Positions 1-11,542 of a stretch of DNA of 64,000 nucleotides are shown one piece after another (position 1 is the first letter of the stretch; every line of letters starts with the position of its first letter). The DNA is taken from positions 48,112,001 through 48,176,000 of the forward strand of contig JBITNC010000001.1 in NCBI GenBank assembly GCA_050084985.1, read 5' to 3'. This stretch comes from Nageia nagi (lineage: Eukaryota > Pinophyta). A model generated the notes under the pieces. It had not been told where the DNA came from, searched no databases, and worked only from the letters and a program-made list of their open reading frames with translations. The position numbers were made by a program, and so were the translations under genes.

Positions 1-611
1 TTAAAATATTTTACTTTATTTTATCCCTATCACCCATCGTATCTGAAGCACTATTGTTAAAATTTTAGAGGGCATATGTTTGAGCTAGGGCTAGGGAAAA
101 AATTAAATAAAAATAAGGTTTGTACATTGACTTTCATAATTTTATCCTATCACTTTTTATCATCTTATTACCTAGCATGTTATGGAAATACTGTAACTCC
201 ACTCCTCTAGCTTGGCATTGACCTTGTACTTGCCATTGATGTTTTACATCTTCATTTCCCTCAACAATTAGATTGACTCACTTACCTGCTAATATGGTGA
301 ACAATGGATGGTGCATTGCGCAAAGACCTCTAACTCATCATAGGAGGCATATTGCTAAGTATTTATGGAGCCTCCCATTTGATCATGTAGTTAGTATTAA
401 CCATTTTTATTTCAATTTTCTTATTTTAAATTTTTTACCTCATTTTGCCTACTTCAAAACCCTAGGGTTATCCTTTTTGGCCATTTTATTTCTTATTTTC
501 CCTCAATGAAGCTATTTTGCACTTCCTTTTGATTGTTCACTTTATTTTTGTTACATTTTACCTTATATGTTCATCTATTTTGATTTCTCACAATAACTAA
601 CATGAATTTTG
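1..611. other. TGP-1 internal region downstream of the PMD frame start
   Basis: No gene is supported here. The stretch aligns in inverted orientation with about 28110-28760 of the right-hand element; for example, an ATGGATGGT-type segment near 305 matches the reverse complement near 28460. It is therefore internal sequence between the PMD start and the missing 3' LTR. The small open frame at 273-509 has no recognisable features. Confidence 0.55.
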
Positions 612-2099
612 GATTTTTAATCATGTAGGAGTGCAAGATTATTATCATGGGTGGACCCATGTTGATGGATACCTTAGAGAAGGCCAGAGAGTGGCCTAAG
701 ATAAATCATGAAGATGATATTCTCATATGATTTAGTTTGAATGAATTAGCTATGGTTGATCATGTGCAACATGACCTTCCTCTATTTACAACATTGGTAG
801 AGTGGTGGGATCAAGATACCAATTCATTTCACTTACCCCTAGGTGAAATGATAATCACTCTCCTAGATGTTTATAACATTTGGGGTATCACTATTTAGAG
901 TTAGCTTGTCCATTAGATTGAGATTATAGATAATGAGGACATGCAATGGTATGTAGTGTGGTTAATAGGTGAGGAGGACCACAATTGGGAGCATAGGGAC
1001 TCCCACTTGTCCTAGGCATGCAAGTTTGCCTCTCCTGCTAGGTATTTGAGGTTACTTATTACCTCTATTATCTCTACATTCTTATGCTCAAACAAGAGTA
1101 GTTCAAATTTTTTGTTAGGCATGGTGTGGATTGTACAGGACATATGTGCTAGGGACCATGTTATGCATGGGATCAAATGGTCTTAGTTCAATTTTATTAT
1201 GATTTGGATAATTCTTTATGTGTGGATAAATTTAACATTACCATTGTTGATACTAGTTTACTGCAAGTATGGGCCTATGAGAAGATAGCTATAATTCAAC
1301 CAATTAAACTCTAGAGGATGAGGGAGGAACCTACAAACATTTCCATGACCTTTTGAATGTTGAGGCTACATGGATACAAGTATCCACACTCACTAAAGGA
1401 GAGGTGATGGGATATGAAAAGACTCCATCTAGAGTACCTAACATGGGTATCCTATGCAAACTTTATTTGGGATGAGGATGCCTACCATCTTGCCTAGGTG
1501 AGGCAACTATACTTTGTTTAGACCTAAAGGAAGCTCATAGTGCCATACTTACCATAGTGTATACTAAGGTAGTTTAAGATTTGGTAGGGGGTTACACCTT
1601 CCTCTATCTACTACATTCAATAGAGGGCTGAGAGAGATGCTCCACTAGGATCTCAGATTATGCCAGCCTAGGTTACCATGTGGAAGGACCAAGAACCCTA
1701 GATCCCATAAAGTCTACCTACATGGCTCCAGGTACTATGAGGGGTTTCATGATATGAGATGGTTATTGCTCCTCCAGAGGGGTTTTCTAACTAGAACCCA
1801 TAGAATGTCAAAAATCCCATGCACAACATCCTAGTATAGGAGAATCCATGTTTTTTAGAACTAGGGCTAGAGGCTTTGGTTGAAGTTGTTCCACTTATAT
1901 TGATAGGTAAAACTCTATAACAAATTTGTAAGTTTATGATTTTGTCCTCTATTTATATTTGTAGGAGAGATGACTAATCATATTACTACTCTAAAGGTAG
2001 AGATCAAGAGGCTAAAGTCTTTCAAGGCTATGGTATCAGGGTTCCAATCACAACTATCCACTATATAGGACACACTTATGGATAGAGACTCATAGATAG
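612..2099 (+). pseudogene. PMD (plant mobile domain, MAIN-like) protein, first part, antisense to TGP-1 gag
   Basis: Translation in the plus direction from about 640 gives LEKAREW, then a WWDQDTNSFHLPLGEM segment followed by TLLDVYNIWG (about 800-890). This matches the family signature in which a tryptophan-rich TxTFHLPxGEM motif precedes TLxDVxxLxG. The frame continues through GEEDHNWEHRDSHL and a LLGMVWIVQDI stretch, but is broken by several TAG/TGA stops, most explicable as C-to-T or G-to-A changes. Near 1960-2080 lies a Lys/Glu-rich segment that may be a coiled coil. PMD proteins occur as host silencing factors (MAIN/MAIL) and inside both MULE and Ty3 transposons. This copy lies inside a retroelement, opposite in strand to gag, and is interrupted at 2099 by a nested Ty3 element. 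Confidence 0.75.
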
Positions 2100-3205
2100 T
2101 GATCCAAAAATTTGGATCCCTTCAACATTCAGTAATCTCCATTTCAGTGTGTTCATTGTGATCATCTTGTCTTCAACTTTTTGATGCTTCTTTCAGATCA
2201 TGAATTTGAGTCTGTATGTGGAAGTTATGAAATTAATTCTAGTTTATGTATTTTTGAAAAAAAAAAATTCAAATATGGGTGGCCATTTTGGCAGGACCTG
2301 CCTGCCACCGTGGGGACCCACCTGCCACCAAAGCGATAGCATGGAGGTGATAGGGTAGGTTGATCATCTGACCGCCTATCAGTTGCATCTGCTTATGCAA
2401 TCATGATTATGTTTCCAACCTATTTGATCATGCATGACCCAACCAGATCACCTCAACCTGCATGGTAAGCCACCTAATCAGCTAGCTACCTAATCAGCCT
2501 AGCCACTGGTCAACAAAGGTTAACTTCTACCTAGCAAGTGCCATGTGTTAGCACCATAGTGCACCCACCTGATTTTAAGTTTTTTAACATATTTTGGCAT
2601 TTTTCAAAGGTTTTTCATGATTTTTGATTCGCCTAAGGTCCTATTATTAGGTTGAGTTAATTTTTAAGCCTATAATAGTCTAGAGAGCATTTTTTTATTT
2701 TAGAGCTCATTTTTGGGAGATTTTTGCAACCATTTGAGCCCAAATTTGATAGGAAGATCAGGGAGGTTAATGGGTATCTAAAAATGTGTTTTTTTCCCAA
2801 TTTCCTAGTTGTAATACTCTCCAATTTTAGCTCCAAAAATTGTACAAAAGGGGAACAAATTGGATAGGAAAAAAAAAGGAAGGATTCATGAAGGTTATTC
2901 TCAGTTCTTGTGATTTTCAGAGCTATAAGTGTGTTGTGAATGTGAGAAGAGGTTTTGAAGGACCAAGGAGTCCTTGTAAAGTGATTCCATCCATTCATAG
3001 TAGAGAGATTTTGAGCTAGATGTAGCCCATACTGGGGTGAACTAGGATAAATTTTGCTTGTCTCTTCTATGGTGAATGCTTTTCTCTTCTCTGTGTTTAC
3101 AATTTATTTCCTAATTTTCCTTTACAAGCACTTAATTATTTTAAGTGTGAATTGATCCTAAAGAAAGATTAAATTGAAAATTGTAATCTTATTGTTTATG
3201 GATCA
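2100..3205 (+). repeat. 5' LTR of element A
   Basis: It begins TGATCC and ends GGATCA, is about 1106 bp, and aligns along its length with 6846-7933. It is flanked on the left by GATAG, the target site duplication. The open frame at 2657-2998 on the minus strand is a shadow in the LTR. Confidence 0.92.
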
Positions 3206-3209
3206 AGTT

Positions 3210-3221
3210 TGGTATCAAAGC
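3210..3221 (+). other. Primer binding site of element A (initiator tRNA-Met type)
   Basis: TGGTATCAAAGC lies four bases after the 5' LTR and differs at one position from TGGTATCAGAGC, the complement of the plant initiator Met tRNA 3' end. This site would prime minus-strand cDNA synthesis. Confidence 0.85.
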
Positions 3222-3287
3222 AAGTTGAAATCATTGGGATAACCTCTATTTTTGAGATTGTTGTTAGTGTTTGGAAAGTGTTCTTGT

Positions 3288-4448
3288 ATGTATACTAGGT
3301 CACAAAGCAAGAAAGGAGAAGGAGAATTTATGGAGGAGGATCCAGAAATTGGTTCTAGAGTTTGGCTAAGGAAGCAAAGAGAGCTTGGAACCATGGCCAA
3401 TGAAGGAGGGTATAATGTGGAAAAGCAAATTGTTGATCTCTCCATAATGTTCCAGAAGATGTCTCTACAATTCCAACAACTTCAAGAACAACAATACAAG
3501 AAAAATGAAGGTGAAACTAGTGAATGTAATAAAATTGACAATGATGTTACACATAGTATTTTTCAAAGTTCTCCTTTGAAATTGGAAGTTAAATTTGATT
3601 TGCCTACTTTTATTGGAGAAGTGAATGCTGAGAAGTTAGACCATTGGATTAAACAAATTGTAGTATATTGTAGAATTCAAAGAATTGTAAGAGATGAGGA
3701 TAAAATCCAATTAGCAACTCTTAAAATGAGTGGTAATGCACTTGTTTGGTGGGAAAGTTATTTACAAAGTAAGAATGAATCAATTCAAGCTTGTATTGCT
3801 TCTTGGACCCATTTTGTACAATTGCTTAGAAATCAATTTTATCCTTTGGGTTATCGGAAAAAGGAAATTATGGAATGGCAAACTTTCCATCAAGGCAAAC
3901 AGAAAAGTGTGCAAAAGTACACTATGGAATTTCAAAGAAGAGCTACAATGTTAGGTATTCCTCTTGATTACCAAGATACTCTTCTTAAGTATATTTGTGG
4001 TTTGCATAATTATTTAAGGCATACAATATTGATGTTTGATCCAAATGATTTGGATAAAGTTTGTGTACAAGCCACTCACTTAGAAGAAAGGGGAAATTTT
4101 GTTAAGGATGGGAAAAAGAGCAATGCTTCCAATAATAATAGTAATAATGATTCTAAAAAGAATAAAGGAAAGGGAAAAAAGAAAACTATGTATACTACAC
4201 AAGAAGAGAAGTCTAAAGATGTATGTACACATTGTCAAAAAGAAGGTCATTTAGAGGCTACATGTTGGAAATTGCATCCTGAATTACGCCCTAAACCTAA
4301 AGGTAAAAGGAAGCAAACAAATACTATTACTAAGGAAATTGAGGATGGTTCAGGTGTAGATGATAAAATGGCATGTATGGTTTTGCATAATACACCTAAT
4401 GAATATGAGGAAAAGAAGAAAATTGAACTTTTTCACATCAAGATGTAA
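3288..4448 (+). CDS. gag: Gag polyprotein of element A (open frame retained)
   Basis: Structural protein forming the retrotransposon particle. I place the start at the ATG of MYTRSQ (3288), the usual N-terminus in this group, rather than at the upstream in-frame ATG at 3252. Of about 386 residues, the first 60 or so are charged. The retrotransposon gag core follows (LPTFIGEVNAEKLDHWI, then LATLKMSGNALVWWESYL and QFYPLGY), then a Lys/Asn-rich linker and one zinc knuckle CTHCQKEGHLEATC (C-x2-C-x4-H-x4-C) with a basic tail. The frame ends with a TAA at 4446. The protease sequence continues in the same frame directly after that stop, so gag and pro are separated only by one stop codon. No disabling break is seen within gag, but the element is dead in pol. 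Confidence 0.85.
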   Translation: MYTRSQSKKGEGEFMEEDPEIGSRVWLRKQRELGTMANEGGYNVEKQIVDLSIMFQKMSLQFQQLQEQQYKKNEGETSECNKIDNDVTHSIFQSSPLKLEVKFDLPTFIGEVNAEKLDHWIKQIVVYCRIQRIVRDEDKIQLATLKMSGNALVWWESYLQSKNESIQACIASWTHFVQLLRNQFYPLGYRKKEIMEWQTFHQGKQKSVQKYTMEFQRRATMLGIPLDYQDTLLKYICGLHNYLRHTILMFDPNDLDKVCVQATHLEERGNFVKDGKKSNASNNNSNNDSKKNKGKGKKKTMYTTQEEKSKDVCTHCQKEGHLEATCWKLHPELRPKPKGKRKQTNTITKEIEDGSGVDDKMACMVLHNTPNEYEEKKKIELFHIKM

Positions 4449-6680
4449 GCTAAGAAGACTAGGATTGATACATTGTTTGATTCTGGATCTCAAGCTAATT
4501 TAATTATAGAAAAGTATGTCAAATCACTTGCACTCACTACTCAACCCCATCTAAACCCATATTCATTGGGATGGGTTAATAAAAATTCAAAGTTAAAGGT
4601 AACAAACAATGCAAGTTGCAATTTTATGGGAAAGAGATGCTTTATTTTATAGAAAAGAAAACAAATATAGACTCATTAAAGATGGAATTGAATACATGGT
4701 TAGTGCTCATCAAAGCAAGAAAAAGGATATTTCTTTGATTACTATAGGACAAGCAAAGAGACTAATTAATACAAGACAAATGTTTATACTTGCAATGGTG
4801 AAATCTCAAGATGAAGTAGAAATCATAAAGGCACTTGAAGATTGTGAACCACAATACAAAGAAAAAGTAAAAGAGGTAATTTCTGAATTTGAAGATTTAT
4901 TTCAAGTACCTAAAGAACTTCCACCAAAAAGAGATATACAACATGAGATTCAATTACATCCTGATGTTGCACTTCCTAATATTGGCTTATATAGAAGTTC
5001 TATTTTGGAAACTGAAGAAATTAAGAAACAAGTCAAGGAATTGTTAGATCAAGGAGTCATTAGACCTAGCACATCACCATGTGGATCTCCTAGTGTTATA
5101 ATTCCAAAGAAAGATGGAACTTGGCATATGTGTGTTGATTACAAGGCACTAAATAAGATCACGATTAAAAATTGATATCCTTTTCCACGTATTGATGATT
5201 TAATGGATCAATTAACAAAAGCTAGGCTTTTTACAAAATTAGATCTAAGAAGTGGTTATCATCAAGTATGAGTTAAAGAAGAGTATGTGTGGAAAACTAC
5301 TTTTAAAACTAGGCAAGGATTGTTTGAATGGTTGGTTTTACCATTTGGATTATGCAATGCTCCTGCTACTTTCATGCATGTAATGAATGAGGTTTTGATG
5401 CCTTTCATTGATGATTTTGATATTATTTATCTTGATGATATTCTCATTTATAGTATAATTAGAAAGATCATGTGATACATATTCATAAAGTGTTTGAAGT
5501 TTTAAGGGAAGCAAAACTCTATTTGAAGATTTCTAAGTGTGAGTTTGTCAGGAAAAGTTTAACCTATCTTGGCCACATTGTAGGTGAAGGTCAATTGAGG
5601 ATAGATCCTATAAAAATTGAGGTTGTGTTGAAATGGACTACTTCCACTAATGTGACAGAGACTAGGAGTTTTCTTGGGGTAGTACAGTATTTATGTAAGT
5701 TTATTGCTAACTTTTCTTACATGGCTTTTCCACTTCATGCAATTATAGGAAAGAGTCATGGATTTCAGTGGGGAGGAAAAGAACAACATGCTTTTGATTT
5801 GATTAAAAATAAAATTAGTAATGCTCTAGTACTTTATTTGCCTAATCTTCAAAAATATTTTGAAATTGAAATTGATGCAAGTGACTATGCTATGGGTGCA
5901 GTTTTATTGCAAGAAAAACATCTGATTTGCTATCACTCGAAAATGTTTACTAGTGCAGTAAGAAACTATCCCACATCTGATAAAGAGTTGTATGCATTAG
6001 TTCAAAGTGTTAAGAAATGGAAGCACTATTTGGTAGGTAAAGAGACAATAATTCATACAAACCATCAACCCTTGCAATATCTTCAATCACAATCTAAGTT
6101 GTAACAATCTAGGCACTTTCGTTGGATGGGATTTTTGCAACAATTTCATTTGGTGATTAAGTACAAGAAGGGTACTCAAAATAAAATTGTTGATATGTTG
6201 TCTAGGCCTCCAATAGTTGCTATTTTTGGCCTTCCTACTTCTATCATTTCTAACAGGGATTCTAGGTTTCTTGGAAAATTTTAGACTTCTTTGTGGGAAA
6301 GGATGGACATCAAGCTAAAGAGAAGTATAGCATTTCATCCATGGAGGCATGATCATCATCGGATGGATCATAAATGTTAGGTTGGGGATCAGGTATGGCT
6401 TCATCTCAGTAAGGAGAGATAGCATGGTAAGGGAAAGAACTTAAAACCAATAAGGTATGGTCTATTTACCATTATTGATCAAGTGGGAGACAATGCATTT
6501 CGGTTGGACTTACCACCTTATATGCAAATATATTCTATTATTAATGTTGAGAACTTGAAGTTGTATGAACTAGCCTTAGTTGCAGAAGATACAGATGTCA
6601 TGTTACCATCAGTTGAGGATTTAGTCCCTGAGCATATGAATGTGTTGGTTGAGGATGTAGTATTGGAAAAGAAGCAATGA
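4449..6680 (+). pseudogene. pol: Pol polyprotein remnant of element A (PR-RT-RH-IN), with stops, frameshifts and an integrase deletion
   Basis: Protease: DTLFDSGSQANLI at about 4470-4510, in gag frame. The frame then shifts; 4609-5175 carries the RT N-terminus, with SPCGSPSVIIPKKDGTWHMC. TGA stops occur at about 5173 and 5268. RT continues with [18 protein letters not shown] and the catalytic [11 protein letters not shown] (about 5430-5450). A further frame change at 5470 leads to the RT thumb and RNase H (FEIEIDASDYAMGAVLL near 5860; HTNHQPLQYL near 6055). After the DMLSRPP junction (about 6195) the text jumps to GLPTSIISNRDSRF, so the integrase zinc finger and first catalytic Asp are missing. 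It then passes to the C-terminal GPY/F-like part (6380-6560). 6690-6800 may be a degenerate chromodomain-like tail (weak). Confidence 0.88.
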
Positions 6681-6833
6681 TCATCTCGTAGTGGCATACA
6701 TAGGTGTGGCGTATTGAAGTGAAGGGCCAACATCCACACAAGGCCAAGTGGTATGTAGTTGATCGAGTGAGGGAGCTCTACCCTCACCTCATTTCATCAT
6801 CCTAAATGCTTTTGGGGACAAAATATCTCTCTT

Positions 6834-6845
6834 AGTGGGGAGGAA
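6834..6845 (+). other. Polypurine tract of element A
   Basis: The purine-rich AGTGGGGAGGAA stretch immediately precedes the TG start of the 3' LTR at 6846, which is where plus-strand DNA synthesis would be primed. Confidence 0.8.
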
Positions 6846-7933
6846 TGATCTAAAAATTTGGATCCCTTCAACATTCAATAATCTCCATTTTAGTGTGTTC
6901 ATTGTGATCATCTTATCTTCAACTTTTCGATGCTTCTTTCAGATTATGAATCTGAGTCCATATGTGGAAGTTATGAAATTAATTCCAGTTTATGTATTTT
7001 TGAAAAAAAAAGAAATCAAATGTGGGCGGCCATTTTAGCGGGACCCACTTACCATTGTGGGGACCCGCTTACCATCAAAGTGATAGCATGGAGGTGATAG
7101 GGTAGGTGACCATTTGACTGCCTATCACTCACATTCACCTATGTGACCAAAATCATGTGTACAACCTATTTGATCATGTGTGACCCAACTAGACCACCTC
7201 AACTTGCATGGTAAGCCACCTAATCAGCTAGCTGCCCAGTCAGCCTAGCCACCGATCAATAGAGGTTAACTTCTACCTAGCAAGCACCACATGTCAGCAC
7301 CATAGTGCACCCACCTAATTTTAAGTTTTTTAACATATTTTGGTATTTTTCAAAGGTTTTTCATGATTTTTGATTTGCCTAAGGTCCTATTATTAGGCTA
7401 AGTTAATTTTTAAGCCTGTAATAGTCTAGAGAGCATATTTTTTCATTTTAGAGCTCATTTTTGGGAGATTTTTGCAACCATTTGAGTCCAAATTTGACAA
7501 GAAGATGAAGGAGTTTAATGGGTATCTAAAAATATGTTTTTTTCCAATTTTCTATTTGTAATACTCTCCAATTTTAGCTCCAAAAATTGTATAAAAGGGG
7601 AGCAAATTGGACAAGAAAAAAAAAGGAAGGATTTAGGAAGGTTGTTCTCAGTTCTTGTTGTAATTTTCAAAGCTATGAGTGTGTTGTGAATGTGAGAAGA
7701 GGTTTTAAAGGACCAAGGAGGCCTTATAAAGTGATTCCATCCATTGATAGTAGAGAGATTTTGAGCTAGATGTAGCCCACACTAGGGCGAACCAAGATAA
7801 ATTTTGCTTGTCTCTTCTCTGTGTTTACAATTTATTTCTTGATTTTCCTTTACAAGAACTTAATTGTTTTAAGTGTGAATTGATCCTAAAGAAAGATTAA
7901 ATTGAAAATTGTAATCTTATTGTTTATGGATTA
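6846..7933 (+). repeat. 3' LTR of element A
   Basis: It begins TGATCT and ends GGATTA (TCA to TTA by a transition), is about 1088 bp, and is followed by GATAG. It aligns with 2100-3205. Many differences are C/T or G/A, including in the GGGACCCACCT-rich part near 7040-7070. Confidence 0.92.
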
Positions 7934-7938
7934 GATAG

Positions 7939-8225
7939 CCTCCATGGATCAGTCCATGAAGAGGTTACAAGAGAGGGTGGACATGCCTCCACCCAATGAG
8001 TAGTGGGATTTTATTCAATAGATAATGGATAAAAATAGAGAAAAGAGATAAGGATATCATAGTTCTTAGGAACAAGTATAGAGAGCTAAAGAAATAATGG
8101 CCTCTCATAGGATTAGTTCAAGTGATGTATTGAATGGGATGTCTATTTCAAGGTAGAGTTGTGGCTCTAGGATGGTTTCTAGGCCTAGTGATATGGTGAG
8201 TAGTGGTAGTAGTGCATGCCCCTAG
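7939..8225 (+). pseudogene. PMD protein, C-terminal part of TGP-1 antisense frame
   Basis: Resumes after the nested Ty3 element and its target duplication. It reads SMDQSMKRLQERVDMPPPNE, then a Lys/Arg/Glu-rich stretch, SSSDVLNGMSISR, and a Ser/Pro tail ending SSGSSACP before TAG at about 8223. The same tail is visible in inverted form at 17860-18160. Contains stops (TAG at about 7999 and others). Confidence 0.6.
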
Positions 8226-8260
8226 ATTATATTTTAAGGCATGGTTCTACCCCATTTTGA

Positions 8261-8273
8261 TATATATACATAC

Positions 8274-8371
<98 letters not shown>

Positions 8372-8382
8372 GTATGTATATA
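8261..8382. repeat. Compound (TA)n-(TATG)n microsatellite
   Basis: About 40 TA units (8278-8358) are followed by about six TATG units (8358-8382). A shorter (AT)n tract lies at the equivalent place in the right-hand TGP copy (17796-17821), so the repeat was present in the ancestral element and has expanded here. ORFs over it are artefacts. Confidence 0.95.
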
Positions 8383-9309
8383 TCTTAATTTTGTATACAA
8401 TGTTGCACGCATGTTCAATTTTATATTTTTGTTATGACAATGAATGGTTTAAGTGCTTATAAATTTGTACTCATATAATTTTGAATTTGATTTTTAAATA
8501 ACAAGTTGAAAATTTTGCAAGCAACAAACCATGCATATGACTTCACATTTTCATTTTCAACATAGAAATAAGAATGCAACCTATGTAAGCACATAACAAA
8601 CCTAATGAAGGCATCCACATTATAAGTAGTATTGAATTTCAATGTTTGATTCAAAAGCACACATGAATTGAATTAAAAATTCACTTATTGTTGCAATGCA
8701 CAAATAATTTTCAAACACTAGTGCTTGTTTCCATTGTAACAAGCTAAAAACCTAATGTGATTCCCATAAAACATTTCATCATATTGTAAGGACAAAGGAT
8801 ATACTATTCATTTTTATTCTATTTTGGTAGAAGCATGTCATTAATGGTGCAAAAATAGTTACATGTCATTAACAACATGGGTTTTAAAGAATTTGTAAGA
8901 AAAATGTATGAGGGAATTGACTAGAATCCACCCAAAAGATAGATAGGACCATGATATGATGTCTATGAATATGCAAAATACACCTCTAACCATGCATAAA
9001 GTAACCTACCTATAATACACTACAATTTTTTTATTTTTTCAATTTAAGTAATAAAGTTGCATACCTATGATGGTTTGGAAACCCATATGCATATTGCATA
9101 TGCAAATACAAAAATAGGCACATTTTTGGTAGTATATTTTATGCCATTAATAGTGTGGAGATAGTCTTGTACATTGTTAACAATATTTCTTTTGTAAGCT
9201 TCACTAGTGCATTTTGTTACTGCTTCATGGCATATCTTATTTACTTATTTTTAATGTTTCCTACATCCATTCTTATTAGGGAAATAATAATTCATGCAAT
9301 ATGAAGTAT
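8383..9309. other. TGP-1 non-coding region between gag 3' end and PMD 3' end
   Basis: No gene seen. It aligns inverted with 16850-17790; for example CCCATATGCATATTGCATA near 9080 matches the reverse complement near 17045. Confidence 0.6.
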
Positions 9310-11428
9310 TTACCAAATGAATGAATCCTTTAGGTTATCAAGTTATCTTTGGTAAGGGATTCATAAATATCTCCAACTTCTCATTATCAAGATACATAAG
9401 CCCTTATTCTTCTTCAAGATTATCATCCATCCAAATTACTTTATTGTCAATAAAATCCTAAATGATATTTCTTAATATCCTACAATTTTTGGTTAGATGC
9501 CCTAGTGTCCTGTGATAATTACAAAATTCTTCATATCTATAATTTTTAGGAACACCATTAGGAAAGTGATATTGAACCATACATGGAAGCTCAATAAACT
9601 CTTCATTTAATAGCATGTTAAGAATATTATCAATAATATCAATTATCTTATTAAATTTCCTTAATGGTATAGTCTTTTTTCTATCAACATTAGTTGTAGC
9701 ATACACTTGAGGTTGATAATTATTTTTATATACTTGAGTTTTACCTTTCTTTTCATATATTTGAGATTTTGGATAATGTTTCTTATAATTTTGGTTGATA
9801 CAATCTTCCTTTTTAAGCAAAATATCTATCATTTCAACTAATATCAATCAAGTATTATATGCAACCCATAATTTATACATAGGCAATAGAGCATTTGCAA
9901 AAGTATTCTTTAAATCTTGTTCAAACACATAGATTTTATTTGCAATTTGTTTCCATACTTTCATAAAACCGAATATAGATTGATTAGGCAATTGCTTAAT
10001 TTTATACAAATCCTTGAAGTGAAATTTCTTGATGATATTATATCTAATTCTTTTCAAAAATTTATGTATCAAATCCTCATACTTATCAATACTCTTTTTA
10101 GGAAGACTACAACACCATTTCAATGCATTATCCTTCAAGCTATTTGAAAATATTTTAACAAGCATATATGTATCATGAACACATTCAATAGATTTCTCTT
10201 GAAATTTTCTAACATGCATTATTGGATCTTTTTAAGTTCTCAATCCTTTCCTGCACTATCTTTCCAATATTTGGCACTATACGAGGTTGTTTTGGTTGTT
10301 GGTTTTGCACTATAGGCTTATTCCCTATAGGTATATTGATCTTTAGGGGTGGTGGTGGGTTTTATGGTGGTGCATTGCTATTTTGAGAGGTTGGTTAATT
10401 TGTTATTTCTTTTTTAGGTTTTTCCTCTTTTAATTGCACAAATGGTCCAATTCTATGTATTCTTTCATGTTCAATTTTATCAATAAACTCTAATATGAAC
10501 TCTAATTGTTGCATCTCATTAGCCTTTTGAAAGAAATCAATTTCTTGAGCTTATAAAATAGCTTCAAATTTTATTTCATGCTCTTCTTTTAACCAATCAT
10601 AATTATGTACATAAGCATTATTAATCATAATAAAAACTTATTTAGCAACATATTCTATAATTACATCATCAACCATCATGCCCTTACCTTTGTCCCTATT
10701 AGAACACTTAGGAATCATACCTAGACCATGAAATTTAGAATGGGTTACTAGGGGTTCAAAATATGCTTTTCTCTCCCCCTCATCATCCTCTATGAACATA
10801 TTTTTTGAAAGTTCAATTTCCTCTCCTTACACTCTATTGACATTGTGTGCATAGTCCATGCCATTAGCAGTGTCTTTCTTGATGACAAAAGCCCTCCATT
10901 TTATAAAACCTAGATTTTCATAAGAGAACGAACTATCTGAGGATTACAGAGTTGCAGTACCCACTTTCAATAACTCATAATTTTTTATAATATCTATAAG
11001 CTCTTCAACATTGTTAGTAAGATAATACTCCAACTTTTACTTATTAGATAGTAATTCCTTTATTGATCTAAAATGACTAGGAATTCTATATAATTTTTCA
11101 ATTTCATCATCACTATTAGAAGTATCACCATAGCTTTCTAGAATTACATTATAAAAATCATAACTAGTAAAATACATATCAACCTTATTAGGATTTTATC
11201 CAATAATATCCATTATTCTTCTAGAACTTGTAGATTTAGTATAATTATCCTCATTAGTATCTATTCTATCATTGGGTTTAGGATCTTGCATAGGTAAATT
11301 AGGGTTGCTCTTAATATTCTAATCTCATCAAAATGGACCTTACTTATAGAAGCTCTAGGTTGTTCATTCAAATACATATTTGGAATATAGGTAGAATAAA
11401 TCCTAATTTTATTATTTTCTTGAGCCAT
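9310..11428 (-). pseudogene. gag: Gag of TGP-1 (degenerate)
   Basis: Reads on the minus strand from MAQENNKIRIYSTYIPN (ATG at 11428-11426). A long N-terminal region with many stops precedes the recognisable gag core at 10219-9848: YVRKFQ-like MHVRKFQEKSIECVHDTYML, then NSLKDNALKWCCSLPKKS, FLKRIRYNI and LKNTFANALLPMYKLWV. This is the retrotransposon gag (UBN2/gag) pattern. At 9847-9458 a PNGVPKNYRYEEFCNYHRTLGH...NC segment ends in a knuckle-like C-x2-H...H-x4-C motif typical of Tat/Athila-type gags. No protease or RT follows. Homologous to 14586-16840. Confidence 0.8.
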
Positions 11429-11542
11429 TACTCTAACTACCTCAAGTAAGGGAAGAGATAATAATATGAATGGATTCATGACTCCTAAGAAGGGTTTCCC
11501 TAGAATAGAATTTGGATGTGTAAGAATGTCAGGTCACTAAAA

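Larger units (their letters stand above)
2100..7933 (+). mobile_element. Element A: complete-ended Ty3/gypsy retrotransposon nested in TGP-1
   Basis: Direct repeats at 2100-3205 and 6846-7933 are the LTRs. The 5-bp target duplication GATAG is perfect (2095-2099 and 7934-7938). An initiator-Met-tRNA-type primer site lies just after the 5' LTR and a purine-rich AGTGGGGAGGAA tract ends at the 3' LTR. The inside encodes gag with a zinc knuckle, protease (DSG), RT (YLDD), RNase H and an integrase that has lost its zinc finger and part of the core. LTRs differ at many transition sites, so insertion is not recent. The PBS type and domain order fit a chromovirus-like Ty3 lineage; clade is inference. 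Confidence 0.93.

Noticed and set aside
6835-7038. 67-codon open frame at the start of the 3' LTR of element A
   Set aside because: LTR sequence; the 5' LTR equivalent is not open.
8227-8462. Tyr/Ile-rich open frames on both strands
   Set aside because: They are translations of the TA/TATG microsatellite.
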